From: Nanobdellota archaeon
GTDB taxonomy: Archaea > Nanobdellota > Nanobdellia > Pacearchaeales > GW2011-AR1
NCBI GenBank assembly: GCA_018901675.1
Contig: JAHIEH010000051.1
Coordinates: 1 to 6,202, forward strand
Reading direction: 5' to 3'
Length of the DNA: 6,202 nucleotides
The translations under genes were made by a program, and so were the position numbers. Each line of letters starts with the position of its first letter. Within the stretch, counting starts at the first letter, position 1. The notes under the pieces are model-generated. The model was not told the origin of the DNA. It did no database searches and worked only from the letters and a program-made list of their open reading frames with translations. Positions 1 through 3,986 of this stretch are shown in pieces.

Positions 1-76
1 TTGTGTAAAAGCCTATGTCTCTCTTATCGCCCTCCTTTACGATCCATTTGATTTTCTTTTGGTTTAGCTTTTTCAT
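1..76 (-). CDS. N-terminal end of a probable transposase/integrase-type protein (partial)
   Basis: An open frame on the minus strand starts with ATG at 76-74 and runs off the left edge with no stop (25 codons visible). The residues begin MKKLNQKKIKWIVKEGDKR and continue DIGFYT. The pattern LNxKKIKWIVKE resembles the N-terminal helix-turn-helix of IS481/ISNCY-like transposases common in DPANN archaea, where a 'KKIKWI' helix precedes an 'IAK..' recognition helix. The resemblance is from memory of the family; only 25 residues are visible and no catalytic DDE residue can be checked. Two inverted repeats lie directly upstream of its start, which would suit an IS end or a structured leader. It could also be an unrelated helix-turn-helix protein. 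Confidence 0.45.
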   Translation of the reverse strand, partial: MKKLNQKKIKWIVKEGDKRDIGFYT

Positions 77-80
77 AAAA

Positions 81-98
81 CTCTGTTGTTCAACAGAG
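81..98. repeat. Perfect 8-bp inverted repeat, 2-nt spacer
   Basis: CTCTGTTG (81-88) and CAACAGAG (91-98) are exact reverse complements around TT. The site lies 5 nt upstream of the minus-strand start codon at 76, so it would fall in the promoter-proximal leader of the transposase-like gene. It could be a hairpin that occludes the start, a protein-binding palindrome, or part of an IS end. Confidence 0.6.
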
Positions 99-103
99 CT
101 TAT

Positions 104-141
104 GTGTGTTATCGAGGTAACCTTATTTCTGGATAACACAC
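104..141. repeat. Perfect 10-bp inverted repeat with 18-nt loop
   Basis: GTGTGTTATC (104-113) and GATAACACAC (132-141) are exact reverse complements. The loop contains a second small dyad, AGGT/ACCT (115-123). It sits between the minus-strand transposase-like gene and spt5. Together with the repeat at 81-98 it makes a two-hairpin region. Possible roles are an IS terminus, a structured 5' leader of the minus-strand gene, or an insulator between divergent genes; the sequence alone does not decide. Confidence 0.55.
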
Positions 142-196
142 CTCACTTTTCAAACCAAAAAATTAATAAAGCCTCTTTTTCAAATATTATTATCTT

Positions 197-216
197 TCTA
201 AGATGCTAGTCTTAGA
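197..216. repeat. 7-bp inverted repeat upstream of spt5
   Basis: TCTAAGA (197-203) and TCTTAGA (210-216) are exact reverse complements with a 6-nt spacer. The site lies just 5' of the presumed spt5 TATA element (about 221-230), a position where an archaeal regulator could bind. A chance palindrome in AT-rich DNA is also possible. Confidence 0.35.
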
Positions 217-220
217 TGGA

Positions 221-230
221 GCTAAATAAT
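221..230 (+). promoter_or_regulatory. Weak TATA-like element for spt5-rpl11
   Basis: GCTAAATAAT lies about 23 nt upstream of the ATG at 249, which is the spacing for a leaderless archaeal mRNA. The match to the TTTATAAA consensus seen at other genes in this window is only fair. Confidence 0.35.
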
Positions 231-248
231 TGTAAAACAAAATTTAAA

Positions 249-728
249 ATGATTTTTATAATAAAAGTCACGACGAATAAAGAAGAAAGAGCAGTGGATA
301 TGATAGCAGATAGATCGCAGGCTAAAAATCTCAATGTTTTTTCAGTTTCAAGGCCCCATGGTTTGAGGGGATATATTCTTTTAGAAGCAGAAAACCGTGA
401 GAGCGCAGAAGAAGCTGCCTTTAATCTTCCTTATGTAAAAGGGATTATTGGAAAAACAATCAGTTACGATGAAGTAAAGAATATGCTTGAGCCTTTAATG
501 GAATCTATAAAGATTAAAGAGGGGGATATAGTAGAAATTATCTCCGAACCATTCAAAAAAGAAAAAGCAAAAGTTTTAAGAATAGACAAACAGAAAGAAG
601 AAGTAGTTGTAAGTTTGTTAGGGGCAGTTGTTCCTTTGCCCGTTACAATAAAATTAGATAACATTAAAGTAATAAGGAGAGACGAAATGGGTGATAATAT
701 AGAAGGAGAAAATAAATATGAGAGTTAA
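249..728 (+). CDS. spt5: Transcription elongation factor Spt5 (archaeal NusG)
   Basis: 159 residues. Spt5 binds the RNA polymerase clamp, with Spt4 as its usual partner, and raises processivity. Residues 1-83 form the NGN domain: the MIFIIKVTTNKEERAVDMIA start, the SVSRPHGLRGYILLEAE core, and LPYVKGIIG. Residues 88-142 form the KOW domain (IKEGDIVEIISEPFKKEKAKV to DNIKVI). Length is normal for archaeal Spt5, with a short acidic tail. The frame is open back to an ATG at 216, but that adds 11 residues without family similarity, whereas MIFIIKVTT is where archaeal Spt5 proteins begin, so 249 is preferred. The last 11 nt overlap rpl11, indicating a shared transcript. Spt5 next to L11 is a conserved archaeal arrangement. 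Confidence 0.93.
   Translation: MIFIIKVTTNKEERAVDMIADRSQAKNLNVFSVSRPHGLRGYILLEAENRESAEEAAFNLPYVKGIIGKTISYDEVKNMLEPLMESIKIKEGDIVEIISEPFKKEKAKVLRIDKQKEEVVVSLLGAVVPLPVTIKLDNIKVIRRDEMGDNIEGENKYES
705..708 (+). promoter_or_regulatory. Ribosome binding site of rpl11
   Basis: GGAG (within agaaggagaa) lies 9 nt before the ATG at 718, inside the spt5 coding region. It supports 718 as the start and translation from an internal site on a polycistronic message, in contrast to the leaderless genes elsewhere in the window. Confidence 0.7.
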
Positions 729-1425
729 ACTGCTTGCAGAAGGTGGAAGTATGAAACCCGGACCAGCCTTGAGCCAGAAAATAGGGCCCTTAGGCATAAA
801 CATAAATGAGATTATAAAAGAAATAAATGAAGCAACAAAAAATTTTGAGGGATTAAAAGTTCCTGTAGAATTAGATGTAGATTCAGTTACCAAAGACTTT
901 GAGATAAAAGTTTTTTCTCCTCCAGTATCAGAATTATTAAAAAGAGAACTTGGAGTGGAAAAAGGATCAGGTATGCAGGAAAAAATAAAAGTTGCCAATG
1001 CTTCTATAGAGCAGATTATTTCTGTCGCAAAAACCAAGCTCCCAAATATGCTTTGTAAAGATTTGAAATCAGCAGTTAAGTCTGTTGTGGGAACATGCAT
1101 TTCACTTGGAGTGTTGATAGAGAACCAGCCTTCTATTGAAATTGAAAAATTGATAGACCAGGGGAAATTTGACCGGGAGATTAAAGGGGAAATAACAATT
1201 ACCCCTGCAGAAAAAAAAGCGCAATTGCAGGAATTTTTCTCCAAGGTTAAAGAAAATCAGGATAGAATACTCAAAGAAGAAGCAGCAGCAAAAGAAGCTG
1301 AAGCTGCAAAAGCAGAAGTTAAGGAAGGCGAGGCTGCTCCGGAAGCAGCAGCAAAAGAAGCTGAATCTTCAAAAACAACTAAGACTAAAGAAAAAACAAA
1401 AGAAGAGCCGGCAAAAAAGAAATAG
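718..1425 (+). CDS. rpl11: Large ribosomal subunit protein L11 (uL11) with long charged tail
   Basis: 235 residues. L11 binds the GTPase-associated centre of 23S rRNA at the base of the stalk. The N-terminal domain carries the proline-rich segment MKPGPALSQKIGPLGININ (12-30) and VPVELDVD (48-55). The C-terminal rRNA-binding domain carries the signature KSVVGTCISLGV (121-132). The conserved part ends near residue 165, the usual length in archaea. After it come about 65 residues of Ala/Glu/Lys-rich low complexity, with a partial 21-residue duplication. Start at 718 is set by GGAG at 705-708 and the L11 N-terminus; the gene overlaps spt5 by 11 nt. The usual downstream partner genes rpl1 and rpl10 are absent here; the tRNA-Pro locus follows instead. 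Confidence 0.93.
   Translation: MRVKLLAEGGSMKPGPALSQKIGPLGININEIIKEINEATKNFEGLKVPVELDVDSVTKDFEIKVFSPPVSELLKRELGVEKGSGMQEKIKVANASIEQIISVAKTKLPNMLCKDLKSAVKSVVGTCISLGVLIENQPSIEIEKLIDQGKFDREIKGEITITPAEKKAQLQEFFSKVKENQDRILKEEAAAKEAEAAKAEVKEGEAAPEAAAKEAESSKTTKTKEKTKEEPAKKK
1279..1365 (+). repeat. In-frame 24-nt direct repeat in the L11 tail
   Basis: The same 24 bases occur at 1279-1302 and 1342-1365 (63 nt apart, exactly 21 codons). Both begin GAAGCAGCAGCA and encode EAAAKEAE. This points to a tandem duplication that lengthened the disordered tail. Confidence 0.85.
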
Positions 1426-1439
1426 CTTCAAAACGAAAA

Positions 1440-1447
1440 TTTATAAA
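1440..1447 (+). promoter_or_regulatory. Strong TATA box in front of the tRNA-Pro 5' fragment
   Basis: TTTATAAA, identical to the box used by rpoP, sepF and dph2 in this window. It is centred about 28 nt upstream of the GGGG at 1472, so transcription should start at or next to the first tRNA-like base. It begins 14 nt after the rpl11 stop codon and does not serve rpl11. Confidence 0.7.
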
Positions 1448-1471
1448 TCGCCCATAACTCTCAAATTATAA

Positions 1472-1497
1472 GGGGATATGGGGTAGTTAGGATATCC
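1472..1497 (+). pseudogene. Isolated 5' fragment resembling tRNA-Pro (acceptor strand and D-arm only)
   Basis: The bases can be laid on tRNA positions 1-24: GGGGATA (acceptor strand), TG (8-9), GGGT (10-13), AGTTAGGATA (D-loop), then TCC (22-24). GGGTAG...GGATATCC is the usual archaeal tRNA-Pro D-arm. G11-C24 and G12-C23 pair, but the base at 25 (A) does not pair with G10. No anticodon arm, T-arm or matching TATCCCC 3' strand follows; instead the endonuclease TATA box begins 13 nt later. It resembles the 5' part of the complete tRNA at 2337 (shared GGGG, GGGTAGT, GGAT) but its acceptor strand would not pair with that gene's 3' end. Probably a relic of a disrupted tRNA-Pro; a trans-spliced 5' piece is a less likely alternative. 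Confidence 0.5.
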
Positions 1498-1509
1498 AGA
1501 TTAATAGGG

Positions 1510-1517
1510 TATATAAA
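1510..1517 (+). promoter_or_regulatory. TATA box for the homing endonuclease gene
   Basis: TATATAAA is centred about 28 nt upstream of the ATG at 1542, the spacing for a leaderless mRNA. No Shine-Dalgarno sequence precedes the start, which fits. The endonuclease thus appears to have its own promoter rather than depending on the tRNA transcript. Confidence 0.6.
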
Positions 1518-1541
1518 CATTCTTTTCTTTGTTATCAATGA

Positions 1542-2351
1542 ATGGACAGATATCTCATAACACCTAAATTGAGAAACAAAATAAAGAATAGTAAATATTC
1601 TGTAAGGCAATTAAATAAAATTCTTGGGTTTGAGATAAGGAATATCCTTAATAAAAATATCAGTATTCGAGGGGATCATCTCCAAAAAATAAGTTCTCTT
1701 TTAAATATACACATAAAATTAAAAAAGATCTATTTAGATTATGGCAAAAATCTAGGGAAGAATGCTTTTACACAGCCAATTAAGAAGGTTAAATATTCAA
1801 AATATCTAGCAGAATTTATTGGGATTATGCTAGGGGATGGAAACATATGGAAAAATAGGGTGAAGATAGCCTTTGACAAAAGGAATACTCCTTACATAAT
1901 CTATGTAAGAGAGTTATTTGAAAAAATTTTTGGCATTAAATTAAAAAGGGAATTTGTAGAAGAAACAAATAACGCATATCTTTATGTAAGTAATAGATTG
2001 ATAATCGAAGAATTATTTAAGGACGGTCTTCAAAGAGGGGATAAAATAAAAAATAGATTAGGAATCCCAGTGTGGATAAAACAAAATAAAGATTACCTCA
2101 AAAGTTGTATAAAGGGGTTGATTGATACAGATGGTTGCATATATGTCTGTAAAAGGGAAAAACAAACTTATGTTAAGTTTACAAATTTTAATGAAAGGTT
2201 ATTAAAAGATTTCAAGGAAGCAACCAACGCTTTAGGATATTCTTTTGCAAAAGCGAATAAAAATAATTTTTGTCTTTACCGGAAAAATGAAGTAGCAAAC
2301 TTTATTAAGGATATAAAACCTTTAAAATCTATAAATGGGGCAATAGGGTAG
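1542..2351 (+). CDS. LAGLIDADG homing endonuclease with N-terminal helix-turn-helix, overlapping tRNA-Pro
   Basis: 269 residues with two LAGLIDADG motifs: LAEFIGIMLGDG (89-100) and LKSCIKGLIDTDG (186-198). The presumed metal-binding acids are D99 and D197, so this is a single-chain, two-repeat enzyme that would cut an asymmetric DNA site. Both acids are present and the frame is intact, so it is probably active or recently active. Residues 17-57 look like an added helix-turn-helix (SVRQLNKILGF...LQKISSLLNI). The ATG at 1542 is directly preceded by an in-frame TGA, so no longer form is possible. The gene ends inside the tRNA: residues GAIG and the TAG stop (2349-2351) are written in the acceptor strand and D-stem of tRNA-Pro, a 15-nt overlap. 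Relatives sit in archaeal rRNA and tRNA introns or stand free; here it lies between a tRNA fragment and a whole tRNA. Confidence 0.9.
   Translation: MDRYLITPKLRNKIKNSKYSVRQLNKILGFEIRNILNKNISIRGDHLQKISSLLNIHIKLKKIYLDYGKNLGKNAFTQPIKKVKYSKYLAEFIGIMLGDGNIWKNRVKIAFDKRNTPYIIYVRELFEKIFGIKLKREFVEETNNAYLYVSNRLIIEELFKDGLQRGDKIKNRLGIPVWIKQNKDYLKSCIKGLIDTDGCIYVCKREKQTYVKFTNFNERLLKDFKEATNALGYSFAKANKNNFCLYRKNEVANFIKDIKPLKSINGAIG
2311..2318 (+). promoter_or_regulatory. Candidate TATA box for tRNA-Pro inside the endonuclease gene
   Basis: ATATAAAA is centred about 23 nt upstream of the first tRNA base at 2337, within the endonuclease coding region. If used, the tRNA can be made independently of the upstream promoters. 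The match is imperfect; read-through from 1440 or 1510 is the alternative. Confidence 0.4.
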
Positions 2352-2445
2352 TCTGGATTAGCATCTCCCACAAAAAGGAATGTTGAGGACAATAACCTTT
2401 CAGGTTTGGGACCTGACGACCCAGGTTCAAATCCTGGTTGCCCCA
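2337..2445 (+). tRNA. tRNA-Pro (anticodon UGG) with a D-loop intron
   Basis: Exon 1 is 2337-2356 and exon 2 is 2393-2445, giving a 73-nt mature tRNA without encoded CCA. The acceptor stem GGGGCAA/TTGCCCC (2337-2343/2438-2444) is perfect. The D-stem GGGT/ACCT (2346-2349/2395-2398) forms only after removing the intron. The resulting D-loop AGTCTGGTA has the expected A14, G18, G19 and A21. The anticodon stem is TCAGG/CCTGA with loop TTTGGGA and anticodon TGG at 2407-2409. The variable loop is CGAC, and the T-arm is CCAGG-TTCAAAT-CCTGG. The 5' end overlaps the endonuclease gene by 15 nt. A T-tract follows the discriminator base A2445. Confidence 0.93.
2357..2392 (+). other. 36-nt tRNA intron between positions 19 and 20, with bulge-helix-bulge
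   Basis: The junctions fold as a splicing-endonuclease substrate. The central 4-bp helix is GTCT (2351-2354) with GGAC (2387-2390). The two 3-nt bulges are GGA (2355-2357) and AAT (2391-2393). The inner helix is TTAGCAT (2358-2364) with ATGTTGA (2380-2386), continued past a bulged C by TCC/GGA (2366-2368/2377-2379), and closed by the loop CACAAAAA. Cutting after the second base of each bulge gives the intron limits stated and restores a perfect D-stem. The position is non-canonical; most archaeal tRNA introns are at 37/38. Confidence 0.85.
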
Positions 2446-2450
2446 TTTTT
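2446..2450 (+). terminator. Oligo-T terminator after tRNA-Pro
   Basis: Five T residues start right after the discriminator base. Archaeal RNA polymerase terminates at short T-tracts without a hairpin. Confidence 0.5.
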
Positions 2451-2533
2451 CAAAAACAAAACATTTTAAAATAAACTTTATGAACTAATTACATAAGATA
2501 CTAACAAAAACAACTAAATAATACTTAATTAAA

Positions 2534-2746
2534 ATGGTTAAAACAAAAAAAGTTAAATCCGCAGGAAGGTTTGGGGCAAGATATGGTAAAAGAGTTAAAA
2601 CAAAATTAGTAGCTGTGGAAATAAAACAAAGGAAAAGGCAAAAATGCCCGCTTTGCAGTAGACTAGGAGCAAAAAGGCTTTCAAAAGGAATCTGGCATTG
2701 CAAGAAGTGCGGAAAAAAATTTGCATCAGATGCTTATTATCTATAA
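2534..2746 (+). CDS. rpl37ae: Large ribosomal subunit protein L37Ae (eL43), zinc-binding
   Basis: 70 residues. An archaeal/eukaryotic-type ribosomal protein that binds 23S rRNA. A basic N-terminus with KKVKSAGRFGARYGKR (5-20) is the family signature. A four-cysteine zinc ribbon follows: C38-x2-C41 and C56-x2-C59, the second inside GIWHCKKCGKKF. The protein stops right after the ribbon (ASDAYYL), slightly shorter than many homologues but complete. The 88 nt between the tRNA and this start hold no clear gene; TAAATAAT at 2515-2522 is only 12 nt before the ATG, so the promoter is uncertain. The order rpl37ae-rpoP-pfdB is a known archaeal gene string. Confidence 0.93.
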   Translation: MVKTKKVKSAGRFGARYGKRVKTKLVAVEIKQRKRQKCPLCSRLGAKRLSKGIWHCKKCGKKFASDAYYL

Positions 2747-2757
2747 CTGAATTGATT

Positions 2758-2800
2758 ATAGTCAAGGACATTTACATTTCCTTATTTATGCCTTGACTAT
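2758..2800. repeat. Perfect 10-bp inverted repeat between rpl37ae and rpoP
   Basis: ATAGTCAAGG (2758-2767) and CCTTGACTAT (2791-2800) are exact reverse complements with a 23-nt AT-rich loop. The site begins 11 nt after the rpl37ae stop codon and lies about 57 nt upstream of the rpoP TATA box. It may end or stabilise the rpl37ae message, or belong to a small RNA; no oligo-T tract directly follows the stem. Confidence 0.6.
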
Positions 2801-2856
2801 CAAGGGAAAGATATACAATTTAGGGGAATTACTTATGTCTTTCACTATAGAATAAG

Positions 2857-2864
2857 TTTATAAA
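2857..2864 (+). promoter_or_regulatory. TATA box for rpoP-pfdB
   Basis: TTTATAAA is centred about 26 nt upstream of the rpoP ATG at 2886, implying a leaderless message. It would also serve pfdB, which starts one base after rpoP. Confidence 0.7.
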
Positions 2865-2885
2865 TTAATAAAAATTTTAAATAAG

Positions 2886-3023
2886 ATGGCAACATATAAA
2901 TGTTTCAAATGCGGAAAAAAGATTTCTAGTGCTAATTTGGAGAAAAGGTTTATATGCCCCGGTTGCGGAAGCAAGATTTTCTACAAGCCAAGAACCGCAA
3001 CAAAAAAAGTAAAAGCAATATAA
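2886..3023 (+). CDS. rpoP: DNA-directed RNA polymerase subunit P (Rpb12-like)
   Basis: 45 residues, normal size for this smallest RNA polymerase subunit, which supports polymerase assembly and open-complex formation. The sequence starts MATYKCFKCGKK and carries a zinc ribbon C6-x2-C9 ... C24-x2-C27 (CFKC and CPGC). The C-terminal SKIFYKPR segment is a family mark. A short basic tail (TKKVKAI) follows. The start is the first ATG and sits at leaderless distance from a TATA box. The TAA is followed by one base and then the pfdB ATG, so the two are co-transcribed. Confidence 0.92.
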   Translation: MATYKCFKCGKKISSANLEKRFICPGCGSKIFYKPRTATKKVKAI

Positions 3024-3024
3024 A

Positions 3025-3351
3025 ATGCCTGAAAAATTAGACCGACAAAAATTTCAAGAAATGCAAGTTTTAGAGCAAAATTTGCAGAATCTCCTTATGC
3101 AAAAGCAAGCTTTTCAGTTAGAATTGAGTGAAACACAGAATGCGCTTAAAGAATTAGAAAAGTCAGGAGAGGATGTTTTCAAAATAATAGGGCAGTTAAT
3201 GCTAAAAACAGATAAAGAGGGGATAAAAGAAGAATTAATTAACAAAGAGAAGATTCTAAGTTTGAGATTAAAAGCAATTGAGAAGCAGGAAGAGAGTTTC
3301 ATTGAAAAATCAGAAAAATTAAGGCAGGAACTTATTCAAAGTATGAAGTAA
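3025..3351 (+). CDS. pfdB: Prefoldin beta subunit
   Basis: 108 residues. Prefoldin is a cytosolic jellyfish-shaped hexamer of two alpha and four beta subunits that holds unfolded proteins for the thermosome. Two heptad-rich helices (about 5-45 and 68-107) flank the hairpin segment SGEDVFKIIGQLMLKTDKEG (47-66), which matches the family's 'vYKlvG.llvk.dkd.v' core. The length is typical of archaeal beta subunits. Its ATG is one base beyond the rpoP stop codon with no separate promoter, so translation probably depends on coupling with rpoP. Confidence 0.9.
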   Translation: MPEKLDRQKFQEMQVLEQNLQNLLMQKQAFQLELSETQNALKELEKSGEDVFKIIGQLMLKTDKEGIKEELINKEKILSLRLKAIEKQEESFIEKSEKLRQELIQSMK

Positions 3352-3388
3352 TCTATCTCTTAAAAATATACAAAAAACTTGCGAAATA

Positions 3389-3396
3389 TTTATAAA
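3389..3396 (+). promoter_or_regulatory. TATA box for sepF
   Basis: TTTATAAA is centred about 25 nt upstream of the ATG at 3418, typical of a leaderless archaeal transcript. It lies within the frame upstream of that ATG, which argues against an earlier start at 3379. Confidence 0.75.
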
Positions 3397-3417
3397 TCCA
3401 CTTTCTATCAAATCATT

Positions 3418-3816
3418 ATGGTTTTAGAAAGAATAAGAGATAGTTTCTCAAAAATATTGAAAGGAGAGAGTTCTGGCAACGAGTATATTGAGATTGATCT
3501 CGGAAAAGAGGAAAAAGAAAACAAAGTTCTTGTAAAATTATTCTTTTTGAGAACTTATGATGATATAACTGAAGTTTTAAGCGCTTTAAGAGAAGGATAT
3601 ACTATCGCTTTAATTGATATTAAAACTCTAAGGCAAAAAGATTCTGTTGAATTAAAAAGAGCAATATCAAAGATAAAGAAAACAACTGATGCTCTTGAAG
3701 GAAGCATTGCGGGATTTGGGGAAAACATAGTTGTTGTAACCCCTTCTTTTGCTAAGATTTACAAAGAAACAGCTCCGCCTCCAAAACAAGAGAAAAAGAG
3801 CAGGTTTGATTATTAA
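3418..3816 (+). CDS. sepF: SepF-like cell-division protein (FtsZ membrane anchor)
   Basis: 132 residues. Archaeal SepF ties FtsZ to the membrane. The N-terminus MVLERIRDSFSKIL (1-14) can form the amphipathic membrane-binding helix. A linker with IEIDLGKEE follows, then the SepF/DUF552 fold from about 37 to 115 (VLVKLFFLRTYDDITEVLSA, YTIALIDIK, VELKRAISKI, LEGSIAGFGENIVVVTPS). A basic tail ends in RFDY. The frame is open back to ATG at 3379, but the TATA box falls in that stretch and archaeal SepF proteins begin at the amphipathic helix, so 3418 is chosen. The AbiE-bearing element begins 28 nt past the stop codon. Confidence 0.87.
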   Translation: MVLERIRDSFSKILKGESSGNEYIEIDLGKEEKENKVLVKLFFLRTYDDITEVLSALREGYTIALIDIKTLRQKDSVELKRAISKIKKTTDALEGSIAGFGENIVVVTPSFAKIYKETAPPPKQEKKSRFDY

Positions 3817-3836
3817 TAGAATTCTTTGAGCAACGC

Positions 3837-3844
3837 CCCCACGA
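3837..3844. repeat. 8-bp direct repeat CCCCACGA, left copy (possible target-site duplication)
   Basis: The same eight bases occur at 5777-5784, each copy lying directly outside one of the inverted-repeat ends of the AbiE-bearing region. Eight bases is within the range reported for several IS families, including IS21. The bases inside each copy also resemble each other loosely, so the exact border is uncertain. Confidence 0.45.
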
Positions 3845-3902
3845 GATGATTAACCTTAGGTTAAGGTTCTCACGAGTAAAATGGATACTTTGTCGACGCT
3901 GA
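3845..3902 (+). repeat. Left terminal inverted repeat of the AbiE-bearing element
   Basis: It contains the 15-bp palindrome TTAACCT-T-AGGTTAA (3850-3864) at the outside and TGTCGACGCTGA (3891-3902) at the inside. The reverse complement of 5732-5776 aligns with it: AACCTTAGGTT, AAG, TCTC, AAAAT and TCGACGCTGA occur in the same order with small gaps. Confidence 0.55.
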
Positions 3903-3943
3903 CTAAAAAACACTAAAAAAGTTAGGGGTTAAAATAAGATGGA

Positions 3944-3986
3944 GTTAAACTCTGCAAAATTGAGCAGTTAAGTGCTCCTCAGACCT
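3944..3986 (+). repeat. Direct repeat R1, left of AbiE
   Basis: Bases 3944-3978 match 5628-5662 at 34 of 35 positions, in the same orientation. They contain the near-palindrome GAGCAGTTAAGTGCTC. The 3' part continues CAGACCT, as in the outermost right copy (R4), so R1 looks like a fusion of R2 and R4. The abiEii stop codon (3985-3987) overlaps its last two bases. Confidence 0.85.

Noticed and set aside
15..209. Plus-strand 64-residue open frame
   Set aside because: No family resemblance, covers inverted repeats, and lies opposite the minus-strand transposase-like start.
216..248. Longer Spt5 starting at 216
   Set aside because: The extra 11 residues are not family-like and would overlap the presumed TATA element.
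464..664. Minus-strand 66-residue open frame
   Set aside because: Antisense to the Spt5 KOW domain; no features of its own.
654..1244. Minus-strand 196-residue open frame
   Set aside because: Antisense shadow of spt5/rpl11, which are unmistakable on the plus strand.
1472..2445. One tRNA-Pro with a giant endonuclease-containing intron, using 1472 as its 5' exon
   Set aside because: GGGGATA mismatches TTGCCCC at two of seven positions, the stretch after 1491 does not form the bulge-helix-bulge with the 3' junction, and the 5' exon at 2337 pairs perfectly.
2485..2703. Minus-strand 72-residue open frame
   Set aside because: Antisense to L37Ae with its zinc-ribbon cysteines.
3379..3417. Longer SepF starting at 3379
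   Set aside because: The consensus TATA box at 3389-3396 lies within the extension, and the amphipathic helix begins at the 3418 start.
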